A program made the translations under genes and the position numbers. This document shows, in pieces, positions 55,856 to 64,000 of a DNA stretch of 64,000 nt (position 1 is the stretch's first letter; each line of letters starts with the position of its first letter). Below the pieces are notes generated by a model that did no database searches, was not told the origin of the DNA, and saw nothing but the letters and a program-made list of their open reading frames with translations. Origin of the DNA: AP-15 sp963700195 (GTDB lineage Bacteria; Pseudomonadota; Alphaproteobacteria; ATCC43930; CGMCC-115725); NCBI GenBank assembly GCA_963700195.1, contig CAVOWQ010000047.1, forward strand, positions 19,528-83,527, read 5' to 3'.

Positions 55856-56462
55856 GCAGCCGCGACGATATCCTGGCGTCGATCCGGGCAAACCTGCCGC
55901 GAGTGGATCGGCCGCTTCCCGATGTTCCGTTGTTCGACGACAACCCGCCGGCATCGCTCCTCGCGCGTTCAAAGACAGTCTGCAGCGCATGGGAGGGGTG
56001 TTTCTCGACCCGCCGGCTTCGGGCGATATGCTGGCGCCGGTCCGCGCGAAGATCGCGGACGCCAAAATCGTGTGCTCGACGGTGCCGGAGATCGCGGGCA
56101 ACCGCGACATCGCCGGCATTGGCGCGCCGCAGGATCTGGCGGATGTCGATTTCGCGATCGTCCGCGCCTCCTTCGCCGTCGCCGAGACCGGGTCGGTGCT
56201 GCTGAGCGACGCGGATCTGCACGTCAATGCGGTCGCCTATCTCGCGCAACACCTGATCGTACTGCTCGACCCGGCCGACATCGTCGTCAATCTGCACCAC
56301 GCCTACCGCCGGCCCGAATTCCGTGACAGGCACTATGCCTCTTTTCACACCGGCCCCTCCGCAACCGCGGACATCGAAGGCGTGCTGATCCATGGCGCTC
56401 AAGGCGTGCGCTCGCTCTCGGTCCTGCCGGTCGCGCGGGCAGCCGGCAACCCAACCCACTAA
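55852..56462 (+). pseudogene. lutC: Lactate utilization protein C, one base missing
   Basis: ATG 55852 overlaps the lutB stop. MSSRDDILASIRANLPRVDR and DVPLFDDNPPASLLAR lead into a frame break near 55967; the continuation in the other frame reads FKDSLQRMGGVFLDPPASGD, then VDFAIVRASFAVAETGSVLL, LSDADLHVNAVAYLAQHLIV and GVLIHGAQGVRSLSVLPV, the LUD domain with its conserved ETGS segment. One base must be restored. Total about 203 residues, normal for LutC, which completes the lactate-oxidation complex. Confidence 0.87.
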
Positions 56463-56492
56463 ACCGCAAGGAACTCTTGGGAGAGCGGCTCT

Positions 56493-57905
56493 ATGACCGA
56501 AGTTCGCAGAGAAACCGACAGCATGGGCGTGGTGGAGGTGCCCGCCGACAAGCTGTGGGGAGCGCAGACGCAGCGCTCGCTGGAGCATTTCAGCATTGGC
56601 CAGGACCTGATCCCGCGGGAGATGATCACCGCCTACGCAACCTTGAAGAAGGCGGCGGCCAATGCCAACCACGCAGGTGGGCGGCTCGACGACTCGGTCC
56701 ACCGGCTGATCGTGCAGGCCTGCGACGAGATCCTGGCCGGGCAGCACCACGACATGTTTCCGCTGCATGTGTGGATGACCGGCAGCGGCACGCAGTTCAA
56801 TATGAACGTCAACGAGGTCGTGTCCAACCGCTGCTGCCAACTCGCGGGTACCCCGCTGGGCAGCAAGGCGCCGGTGCACCCCAACGACCATGTGAACATG
56901 TCGCAATCGTCGAACGACACGTTCCCCTCGGCGATGTACATTGCCGCCGCGGTGAACGTGACGGGGCGGCTGCTGCCGGCCGTCACTGGCCTGCGCGACG
57001 CCATCGCGGCGAAGGCCGAGGAATGGAAGGACATCGTAAAGATCGGCCGCACCCACATGCAGGATGCGACGCCGATCACGTTGGGGCAGGAATGGTCCGG
57101 CTACGCCGGAATGCTCAGCGACAATATCGAGCGGATCGAGGATGCGCTGAAGGGCGTGTATCGGCTGGCGCTCGGCGGCACCGCGGTGGGCACCGGCATC
57201 AATGCGGCCCCCGGCTTTGCCGAAGCGGCGGCGGCGGAGATCGCGAAGCTCACCGGGTTGCCGTTCGTCAGCGCGCCGAACAAGTTCACTGTGCAAGGAG
57301 CGCATGATGCGCTGGTGCAGCTGTCCGGAACATTCCGCACATTGGCGGTATCGCTCTACAAGATCGCCAATGACATCCGCCTGATGTCCTGCGGCCCGCG
57401 CGCCGGCTTTGCGGAATTGGAGATCCCGGAGAACGAGCCCGGCTCCTCGATCATGCCGGGCAAGGTGAACCCGACCCAGGCCGAGGCGCTGACCATGATC
57501 GCCGTGCAGGTGATGGCCAACGACGTGGCGGTCGGCTTTGGCGGCGCCGGCGGCTATCTGGAGATGAACGTCTACAAGCCGCTGATGATCTTCAACATTA
57601 CGCACTCGATCACGATCTGAGCGACGGGTGCACGAACTTCCGCAAGTTCCTGATCGAGGGAACCAAGCCGAACCTGAAGAAGATCAAGGAGTATGTCGAC
57701 CGCTCCCTGATGCTCGTGACGGCGCTCTCGCCGGTCATTGGCTACGACAAAGCATCAAAAATTGCGCACTACGCGATGGACAACGACCTGACGCTTGAAG
57801 GCGGCCGCGTTGAAGCTCGGCTTCGTAACGGAGGAGCTGTTCGACCGCGTCGTCGATCCAGCGAAAATGGTCAAGCCCTATGTAGCGGGGAACACAAATA
57901 GCTGA
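56493..57905 (+). pseudogene. fumC: Class II fumarase, two frameshifts
   Basis: Fumarate hydratase of the aspartase/fumarase superfamily: KLWGAQTQRSLEHFSIGQ, TGSGTQFNMNVNEVV, NDHVNMSQSSNDTFPSAMY, the catalytic-loop region GRTHMQDATPITLGQEW and the signature GSSIMPGKVNPTQAE near residue 316. The frame stops at 57620 (HSITI); a missing base near 57616 hides the continuation LLSDGCTNFRKFLIEGTKPN, and an extra base near 57800 the end AALKLGFVTEELFDRVVDPA, stop 57905. About 470 residues repaired. It interconverts fumarate and malate, fitting the malic enzyme gene downstream. Confidence 0.9.
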
Positions 57906-57975
57906 AAGCTGCGATGCATTCCCGAACGGGACATTTCGGAGAAAATTAAAGTCACCTAAATAAGGTAGCCCTTCT

Positions 57976-58770
57976 ATGAAGATCGATCTTTCGGGCAAAA
58001 CAGCGATCGTCACCGGTTCAACTGACGGTATCGGCTTTGCCATCGCCCGCGGCCTTGCAGATTGCGGCGCGAGGGTCGTCGTCAACGGGCTTACCCAGGA
58101 AGCCGTCGATCGCGCTGTCGCGGGCATGAGGGCGGCCGTCCCCGGCGCCGAGTTGCACGGAGTCGCCGCCGACCTCGCTGCCGCGGCCGGTTGCGATGCC
58201 CTCGTGAAGGCCGAACCGGCATGCGAAATCCTCGTCAACAATGTCGGCATCTATGGCCCGCTGGACTTCTTCGAAATTCCCGATAGCGAGTGGACGCGGT
58301 TCTTCGAGGTCAATGTCATGTCGGGCGTACGCCTGTCGCGTGCCTATATGCCCGCGATGCTGGAGCGCAACTGGGGGCGCATCGTGTTTCTGTCGTCGGA
58401 ATCGGGGCTGAACATTCCGCCGGACATGATCCATTACGGCTTCACCAAGACAGCGGTGCTGGCAATCGCGCGAGGGCTCGCCAAGCGCGCAGCCGGAACC
58501 GGGGTGACGGTAAATTCGGTGCTTCCCGGTCCGACTCTGTCGGAAGGCGTCGAGAGGATGCTGGAACGGGCGGCTCAAGAGGCCGGACAGTCGATCGAGC
58601 AGGCAGCCGTGGCGTTCGTCAAGGCGAACAGGCCGTCCTCCATCATCCGGCGGCCGGCCACAACCGCAGAGGTGGCGAACATGGTGATCTACGCGGTGTC
58701 GCCTCAGGCCTCGGCGACGACCGGCGCCGCGCTGCGAGTCGATGGCGGGGTCGTCGACACGATCGCCTGA
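57976..58770 (+). CDS. SDR family oxidoreductase
   Basis: 264 residues. The NAD(P)-binding start KTAIVTGSTDGIGFAIARGL has the TGxxxGIG motif; LVNNVGIYGPLDFFEIPD holds NNxG. The catalytic set is Ser in GRIVFLSSESGLN, Tyr and Lys in MIHYGFTKTAVLAIARGLA (YxxxK), so the active site is intact. The protein ends with SPQASATTGAALRVDGGVVD. Classical SDR of the 3-oxoacyl reductase or dehydrogenase type; substrate unknown. A 92-base gap separates it from the malic enzyme gene. Confidence 0.9.
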   Translation: MKIDLSGKTAIVTGSTDGIGFAIARGLADCGARVVVNGLTQEAVDRAVAGMRAAVPGAELHGVAADLAAAAGCDALVKAEPACEILVNNVGIYGPLDFFEIPDSEWTRFFEVNVMSGVRLSRAYMPAMLERNWGRIVFLSSESGLNIPPDMIHYGFTKTAVLAIARGLAKRAAGTGVTVNSVLPGPTLSEGVERMLERAAQEAGQSIEQAAVAFVKANRPSSIIRRPATTAEVANMVIYAVSPQASATTGAALRVDGGVVDTIA

Positions 58771-58862
58771 TCCATATCAGGCAATTGCGAAAACAGCCGG
58801 AAGGGTCGCCTCAGGATCAAGCTTGGGATTCGAACCAAAGTCACCTTAGAGAGGAGAAACCA

Positions 58863-60542
58863 ATGTCTGATTCCGATACTGGCACTCGCAAACGAGGCAC
58901 CGACCTTCTGCACGACCCCAAGATCAACAAATCCACTGGCTTTACGGAGGCCGAGCGGCAGGCGCTGGGGCTGGTCGGGCTGGTTCCCGATGTGACCGAG
59001 TTGATCGAGACTCAGCTTAGTCGGGTCTTGCTGCAGCTCAAGGAGAAGGCCACCGATCTCGATCGGTTCATTCACCTGATGAATTTGCTCGAGACCAACG
59101 AGACGCTCTTCTATCGCACCTTGATGTCGGACCCGGCCCGCTTCCTCGAGATCGTCTACGACCCGACGATCGGCGAGGCCTCGCTTAAGTTCGACCACAT
59201 CTTCCGCCGCCCGCACGGGATGTACCTGTCGATCAGTCACAAGGGGCACGTCAAGGAGGTATTGCGCAACTGGCCGGTCAAAGACGTGCGGTTCATCTGC
59301 GTAACCAATGCCGGCCGTATTCTTGGCCTCGGCGATCTGGGCGCCAACGGCATGGCGATCCCGATCGGCAAGCTTCAGCTTTACACCGCGGCGGCAGGCG
59401 TGCCGCCCGCAGGCCTATTGCCGATGTACTTGGATGCCGGCACCAACAACGAGACCTATCTCCGCGATCCACTCTATGTCGGCCTGCGGCAGCATCGCCC
59501 TTCGGCTGAGGAGCTATACCCCTTCGTCGACGAGTTCGTGGATGCGGTTCAGCAGGTCTTCCCGAATTGCTGCATCCACTTCGAGGACTGGACCGGAGCT
59601 GACGCAATCGCCCTCCTCGCCCGCTACCGCGACAAGGTCTGCTGCTATAATGACGACATCCAGGGTACGGCGGGCGTTGTCCTCGCCGGGCTGATCAACG
59701 CCATGAAGATCACCGGCGGCCAGCTCAGGGAGCAGCGGGTCCTCTTTCTCGGCGCCGGCTCCGCCGCCATCGGCCTCGCCGACCTGATGGTCTCCGCGCA
59801 GGCTCAGCAGGGCGTCGCGCCCGAGGCAGCCCGGCAACGGATCCGGATGTTCGATACCCAAGGACTGGTGGTTGCGGGGCGCCCCGGCCTTGCTGTGCAC
59901 AAGCTTCCTTACGCACACAACCTGCCGCCCAGCAAACCCTTTGACCATCTCGATCTGGCAAGCGAGTGTCCGCAGATCGTTGCCGCCGTCGAGGATTTCA
60001 AGCCGACGGCGCTGATCGGCGTCAGCACCGTCGGCAAACTGTTCTCGCGGGAGGTCGTCGAGGCGATGTCGCGTCTCAATGAGCGGCCCATCATCTTTGC
60101 CCTGTCCAACCCGATCGAGAAACACGAATGCCTGCCCGAAGAGGCCTATGCCTGGTCCGGCGGCAAGGCGGTCTATGCCGGCGGCGTGCAATTCCCGCCG
60201 GTTCACCTAAGCGGCGAGACGTTCCTGCCGTCTCAGGCCAACAACCTGTACATCTTTCCCGCCGTCGGGATGGCGATCTACGCCACCAACGCCAAGCGCG
60301 TGACCGATGACATGTTCATCGAGGCCGCACACGCCGTGGCGGACCAGGTGACCGCAGAACAGTTGAAGCTCGGGATGCTCTTCCCGCCGCAGTCCAACAT
60401 CCTGGAGGTCGAGATTCAGAGCGCTGCGCGCGTAGCCAAGCTCGTCTTTGATGCGGGCCTCGCCCGCGTGGATCGTCCGGCCGATATCGAGACATTCATT
60501 CGGCGGCACCTCTACAAACCCGAGTATCAACCACTCGCGTGA
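58863..60542 (+). CDS. NAD-type malic enzyme (oxaloacetate-decarboxylating malate dehydrogenase)
   Basis: 559 residues from ATG 58863 after GAGAGGAG. The tyrosine region is GMYLSISHKGHVKEVLRNWP; FICVTNAGRILGLGDLGANG, the metal and lysine segment IGKLQLYTAAAGVPPAGLLP, HFEDWTGADAIALLARYRDK, CYNDDIQGTAGVVLAG and NAD-fold VLFLGAGSAAIGLADLM follow. The length and sequence are those of the large (about 560-residue) malic enzymes that oxidise L-malate to pyruvate and CO2, like MaeA. Together with fumarase and LutABC it gives a malate/lactate to pyruvate route. Confidence 0.94.
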   Translation: MSDSDTGTRKRGTDLLHDPKINKSTGFTEAERQALGLVGLVPDVTELIETQLSRVLLQLKEKATDLDRFIHLMNLLETNETLFYRTLMSDPARFLEIVYDPTIGEASLKFDHIFRRPHGMYLSISHKGHVKEVLRNWPVKDVRFICVTNAGRILGLGDLGANGMAIPIGKLQLYTAAAGVPPAGLLPMYLDAGTNNETYLRDPLYVGLRQHRPSAEELYPFVDEFVDAVQQVFPNCCIHFEDWTGADAIALLARYRDKVCCYNDDIQGTAGVVLAGLINAMKITGGQLREQRVLFLGAGSAAIGLADLMVSAQAQQGVAPEAARQRIRMFDTQGLVVAGRPGLAVHKLPYAHNLPPSKPFDHLDLASECPQIVAAVEDFKPTALIGVSTVGKLFSREVVEAMSRLNERPIIFALSNPIEKHECLPEEAYAWSGGKAVYAGGVQFPPVHLSGETFLPSQANNLYIFPAVGMAIYATNAKRVTDDMFIEAAHAVADQVTAEQLKLGMLFPPQSNILEVEIQSAARVAKLVFDAGLARVDRPADIETFIRRHLYKPEYQPLA

Positions 60543-60586
60543 CTCGACTGGCCTGATAGCTTTCAACGCACAGCCGGGAACGACAA

Positions 60587-60940
60587 ATGACGTACGACGT
60601 ACCACCCCCTAAAAGATTACCCGAACCCGGGTATTACTACCATTTCAAACATGACCCGAACGGGCCGCTAAACAACTATGCTTACTATATTTATGGAGCC
60701 GGCCACCACACTGAAGATAATTGCCGAACAGAAGATGCGTTCATGCAAGTATACCGGCCGTTGTACGAGGGGGCATATGCCTACCGGAACGGCGGGCTTT
60801 TTGACTTGCGCCCCCTGCACATGTTTTTTGAACCTGCCGAATGGAAGGGACAAAAGGTGCCGCGGTTCGCGAGAATCGTCGACCCAGCCGTGATTGCACA
60901 ACTAGAGGCAATCAAGGTCCGCATGTATCCGGACACCTAG
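60587..60940 (+). CDS. DUF1653-like protein
   Basis: 117 residues with lower GC than the neighbours, as expected for a transferred gene. PGYYYHFKHDPNGPLNNYAY, a middle with TEDAFMQVYRPLYEGA and the end LRPLHMFFEPAEWKGQKVPR then FARI match the DUF1653 pattern (YRHYKG, vyraLY, lwvRPlemFfE, PRF.RI). Function of the family is unknown. Starts at ATG 60587 with a weak ribosome site and stands alone between the malic enzyme gene and the IS remnants. Confidence 0.65.
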   Translation: MTYDVPPPKRLPEPGYYYHFKHDPNGPLNNYAYYIYGAGHHTEDNCRTEDAFMQVYRPLYEGAYAYRNGGLFDLRPLHMFFEPAEWKGQKVPRFARIVDPAVIAQLEAIKVRMYPDT

Positions 60941-60970
60941 CTGTCGTTTCCAGGAAGGTTGTTCAGTTGA

Positions 60971-61735
60971 TCAGGCAAGGGACCCTCCTTGAGCGAGTGT
61001 GACGGCAGCGGCAGGCCGCCGCAAGGACGCTGCGCGCCGGCTGCCGCCGGTCGCCTGCGGCGATCCTTGCCCCGGCCCGCCGCTGCCGTCATTGGGGAAA
61101 GCAGGTCGGGACGAAGCAACGGTCCCTTTGGTCGAACAAAGCAACTGGATTTGGTGCAGCCGAGCCGTTGGCGGATGGTGGGCCAGGGCGGCGTGTGGCC
61201 GCTTGGTATTGTAAGGCTCGAGCCAGGGCGCCAAGGCGGCGTTGCGCTCGTGCGAGGTCGCAGAGGGCCGGGCATAGGCCCACTCGCGCAAACTGGTTTG
61301 GATAAACCGCTCGGCCTTGCCATTGGTGCGTGGCGTATACCGCCGGGTGCGTTTGTGTTTGAGCCCGGCGGCCGTCAGCGCCGCCCGGAAAGCCTTGCTG
61401 AGATAGGCCGAACCGTTGTCGGTCATGACCCGTTCGACGGTCACGCCCTGACCCGCAAACCAGCCGAGCGCGCGCTCGAGAAAGCCGATCGCGCTGTCCT
61501 GGCGCTCGTTCGCGAGGATCTCGCTATAACCCAGCCGGGTCGCGTCATCGATGCACACGTGCACGGCTTCCCAGCCAATGCCGTGATGGCGATTGACCGT
61601 GCCCGCAGCGCGACCCTTAAAGCGGTGCCCGATCCCGGCGATCCGTCCGAGCTTCTTGCTGTCGAGATGGATCAGCTCGCCGGGCCGTTGGCGTTCGTAG
61701 CGCACGATCGGCGGCTTCGCGCCGAGGAACTAAAC
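60971..61735 (-). mobile_element. Truncated IS481-family transposase
   Basis: The frame (minus, GTG at 61705) encodes the DDE core: ERQRPGELIHLDSKKLGRI (first Asp), CIDDATRLGYSEI, VMTDNGSAYLS (second Asp) and RYTPRTNGKAERFIQ (Glu), typical of IS481. About 100 residues of the N-terminal helix-turn-helix part are absent: upstream codons (KPPIV) run into a stop at about 61730. The tail after HPPTARLHQ is an aberrant Ser/Arg-rich run, so the right end is damaged too. No clear terminal repeats were found. Confidence 0.8.
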
Positions 61736-62077
61736 CGCTCTCGCGGTAATTGATGGCGGGAGGAGGAGTTTTGGGGAGTAGCGGGAAACAGGGATCCTGT
61801 CTTGAGATTGAGGGTAAGCGCTCGGTGAGGAGCGTCTGCTGCTGAGCTGCGATTGGCGCAATGATCAGCGGATGTCAGATCAAGCAAAACAAGTGTCCAC
61901 TACCGGCTTAGTGGACACTAGCCCAACTTCGCCGAATTCGACCCGCCGTTCGGCGATTTTCGCTGGGCAAGTCATTGAGCAGCAAGAAGCGCCGGGGGCC
62001 GAAACGTCGCAAATCGGCTGTAGTGCCGACCAAGCCTATTCGCACGGCCGCCAATGTGCCGATAATTGGCGGCCATC
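61706..62077. other. Gap between IS remnants
   Basis: No gene is recognised. The only notable structure is a palindrome at 61892-61919: AGTGTCCAC and GTGGACACT around a 10-base loop, which resembles the end of an IS rather than a terminator. Confidence 0.45.
61892..61919. repeat. Perfect 9-bp inverted repeat
   Basis: AGTGTCCAC and GTGGACACT flank TACCGGCTTA. It lies about 160 bases upstream of the IS1634-like start. GTGTCCACT-type ends occur in several IS families, so it may mark the left end of the neighbouring element, or a broken end of an older one. Confidence 0.4.
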
Positions 62078-62640
62078 ATGTTCTTGCGCTGCAAAGTTCG
62101 CCGGAAGGATGGCAAGCAACATCGCTACTGGAGCGTTGTCGAGAACACGCGGATTGCCGGCGGGCGCGTGGTGCAGCGGCATGTGCTGTACCTGGGCGAG
62201 ATCAACGACACGCAGGAGGCGGCGTGGCGGCGGTCCATCGAGGTGTTCGAGGACGGCGTCCGCAACCGCGGACGCTGTCGCTGTTTCCGGAAGACCGTTG
62301 TGCAGGAGAGCTGGCGGACGCCGCGATCGTCCACGTCAAGCTGTCGCAGTTGCAGTTGCAGTTGCGCCGGCCGCGGCAGTGCCCTGGCCGATCTGCTAGG
62401 CGAGGATGCCGGGCTGGCCGAAATCCACCAGCTGTATCGCTGTCACGACCGGCTGCTGGTGCACAAACAAGCGGTCTTCGATCACCTGGCGGGACGGTGG
62501 CGTGACCTGTTCAACCGCAGCTACGACGTCCTGCTCTATGATTTGACGAGCCCGTACTTCGAGGCCGATCCGCCGTTTCCGGAAGGCGGCAAGCGCCGCT
62601 TCGGGTACTCGCGCGAAGTTACGACTCCTTGCTCGTCTCT
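62078..62640 (+). mobile_element. Decayed IS1634-family transposase
   Basis: ATG 62078 starts MFLRCKVRRKDGKQHRYWSV, then VENTRIAGGRVVQRHVLYLG and EINDTQEAAWRRSIEVFEDG, the IS1634 N-terminus. The frame then changes: TLSLFPEDRCAGELADAAIV lies one frame over. Further on ADLLGEDAGLAEIHQLYRCH and DRLLVHKQAVFDHLAGRWRD then DVLLYDLTSPYFEADPPFPE are conserved, but about 90 residues are missing between the parts and the protein ends at GYSRE, before the catalytic core. It is inactive. Confidence 0.8.
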
Positions 62641-62658
62641 GCCCCTTGGTTGTTCCCG

Positions 62659-62943
62659 CTAATATGGCCTGCGGACGACCGCAGCCCCATGGGGTCCGAC
62701 GCAGCCCGCTCGGTAAGGCCCGTGCGCACAGGTAACCTGATGGTGATATCCATGACCGTAATAATGCGGATATGGCTTGCGAACTCCCACAGCCCCATTG
62801 GGACCGACGCATCCCGCTCGGTAGACCCCGTTGGCGCAAGCGGCGGCATGACTCGGTTGTGCGATCATGAACGTGCCAAGTGTTACCATGACGGCGAGCA
62901 TCGCTGTGCGATATATGGCGAAGCCCAGCGCAGTGTGTTTCAT
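62659..62943 (-). CDS. Small exported protein with a duplicated Cys motif
   Basis: 94 residues. A signal peptide (MLAVMVTLGTFMIAQPSHAA) is followed by two copies of a 23-residue motif: CANGVYRAGCVGPNGAVGV and CAHGPYRAGCVGPHGAAVV, separated by a His/Tyr-rich linker (KPYPHYYGHGYHHQ). Each copy has two cysteines, and the linker could bind a metal. AAAAGG lies upstream of ATG 62943. Similar hypothetical proteins occur in Bradyrhizobium and relatives. Its 3' end meets the IS1634 remnant. Confidence 0.65.
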   Translation of the reverse strand: MKHTALGFAIYRTAMLAVMVTLGTFMIAQPSHAAACANGVYRAGCVGPNGAVGVRKPYPHYYGHGYHHQVTCAHGPYRAGCVGPHGAAVVRRPY

Positions 62944-63171
62944 TTTGGGTACCTTTTGGTTTCAAGGAGTGGGGGTTTATTCTTTCACTTGCTTACAAGC
63001 AAATAGCTTAAGTCCGCCGAGGGACCTTACCGGATTTCGGACCGTCAAAATATGTATAGTCGGGTTCGGGAAATGCATATTAGAAGAATGCTGAGATGAA
63101 CAGAGTCATAGGCGATCCGCCCATCGCGGACCCGGAGATCCGGGCAATGTCGGCGAAATAGGAACCTCCCC

Positions 63172-63897
63172 ATGGCGCAATCCATTCAGCCAGGCCGGTT
63201 TGGTCATAGCGGCGGGCCCGACGATGCGTGGCGCGCAAAACAGGAGAATGAGCCGATCCTCGAACCGGGGCTGCCGATCATCGTCGCAACCGTCTTCGCG
63301 GAATGCCGCTCGATGTATCGCGCCAACGGGCCGGTCGAGATGCGCCCAGTCGGCGAGGTCGAGTTCGACGCCGGCATTGCCGCGATGAGCGCAAGTGGCG
63401 ATTACGGCCCGATCAAGGTCGCGCAAAGCATCGTCGGTCACGCCGATCTCGCGCTCGGCGACCGGGTTGAGCCGATGCTCGAGGCACTGATCCGCGCCGG
63501 CGTCGGCCGGCTTTCGGGGGTGCGCTATTCGGTCGGCTAAGACGCCGACCCGACCATCGGCAACAGCCGATTGGGCACGGCGTCCCATATGTATGCCCGG
63601 GCCGAAATCCGCGCCGGGATGGCACGGCTCGCCGCGCACGGGCTGGCGCTCGATGCCTGGTGCCACCTTCCGCCACTCGGCGATGCGATCGCGCTGGCGT
63701 GGGCGGTGCCGGAGGCGACGATCGTGATGCGCTACGTCGGCGGCGTGCTTGACTATGGTGCCTATGCAGGCAAGAAGGACGAAGTCCACACCCCGTGGCG
63801 GGCTAGCATGGCGGAGCTGGCCAAATGCCCGAACGATCCAATCCAACCGCGACGCTCGCCGGATGCGTACGGTAAGCTTGCCATCACATTGACATAG
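63172..63897 (+). pseudogene. Amidohydrolase (TIM-barrel, metal-dependent), decayed
   Basis: The N-terminal part reads RAKQENEPILEPGLPI and then directly VATVFAECRSMYRANGPVEM; in intact family members the region between them holds the HxH metal site, so it is missing here. AAMSASGDYGPIKVAQSIVG and HADLALGDRVEPMLEALIRA follow. An in-frame TAA at 63538 interrupts YSVG-DADP, after which the same frame goes on (HMYARAEIRAGMARLAAHGL, LDAWCHLPPLGDAIALA, GGVLDYGAYAGKKDEV) and loses the family match after LAKCPN near 63835. Three independent lesions show real decay, unlike the single-base shifts elsewhere. Confidence 0.75.
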
Positions 63898-64000
63898 CTG
63901 TGTGACACAATTTCGCCGCAAAGGGGCAACTACGGGTGACGACGCAAACGCTTCTACATTACGGGCGGTCACCCACCGGCCATCTTTGTGCGCTCAAGGA

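Noticed and set aside
55764..57605. A 613-codon minus-strand open frame over lutC and fumC
   Set aside because: It is the antisense shadow of two conserved genes and its translation resembles nothing.
1..64000. tRNA, rRNA, phage or plasmid-replication genes
   Set aside because: No cloverleaf, rRNA segment, integrase, capsid or replication gene was recognised on either strand by eye; a covariance-model search would be needed to exclude small RNAs.

Overview
The window is a GC-rich stretch of chromosome from an alphaproteobacterium, probably of the Rhodospirillales/Hyphomicrobiales type. The evidence is indirect: two glycine-dependent (C4 pathway) 5-aminolevulinate synthases, a phasin, an HdeA/HdeB-like protein, a family-typical REP-like palindrome and strong third-position GC bias. 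No rRNA, tRNA, CRISPR array or phage module was recognised. Species cannot be named from the sequence alone.

Layout. 0.1-10 kb: a molybdopterin oxidoreductase, a GH63-like glycosidase, a membrane protein, a K+ channel, two small exported proteins, an acyl-CoA dehydrogenase and aspartate dehydrogenase. 10-15 kb: ALAS copy 1, a lipoprotein, an amidase, a DUF1989 protein and a fumarylacetoacetase-family enzyme. 15-19 kb: a translationally coupled sensor kinase / CheY-like regulator / hybrid kinase operon in which the REC domain has been tandemly duplicated. 19-33 kb: a Rieske ring-hydroxylating dioxygenase cluster, pyrE, an S1/P1 nuclease, an orphan osmoprotectant-type permease, a secreted alpha/beta hydrolase, a phasin, NfeD plus an SPFH protein, a D,D-carboxypeptidase with SPOR domain, an AI-2E family permease, and a Tat-exported intradiol dioxygenase between two GlcG/HbpS-like proteins. 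33-42 kb: a VOC protein, an MFS exporter and a type I secretion locus (ABC transporter, HlyD, small protein) with a modular repeat protein as probable substrate. 42-46 kb: ALAS copy 2 directly downstream of katG. 46-52 kb: an RND efflux pair and a DUF1275 protein. 52-60.5 kb: an aldo/keto reductase, the lactate-oxidation genes lutA-doxX-lutB-lutC, fumC, an SDR and an NAD-malic enzyme, all on the plus strand. 60.5-64 kb: a decayed region with a DUF1653-like gene, IS481 and IS1634 remnants, a small Cys-repeat exported protein and a wrecked amidohydrolase.

How the genes may work together. Lactate oxidation (LutABC), fumarase and malic enzyme form a plausible L-lactate/C4-dicarboxylate block. The second ALAS sits behind katG in an arrangement that would couple haem supply to catalase-peroxidase production. 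The secretion locus carries exporter and adaptor on one strand with the repeat protein downstream; traces around it show that it has been duplicated and partly deleted.

A dominant property of the window is single-base frameshifts. I count about twenty, of both signs, in otherwise well-conserved genes (acyl-CoA dehydrogenase, three signalling genes, S1/P1 nuclease, phasin, AI-2E permease, GlcG, HlyD, ABC transporter, repeat protein, KatG, aldo/keto reductase, LutC, FumC). Several compensate each other within a few dozen codons. This looks more like consensus error than gene decay, so these genes are annotated over their reconstructed extents.
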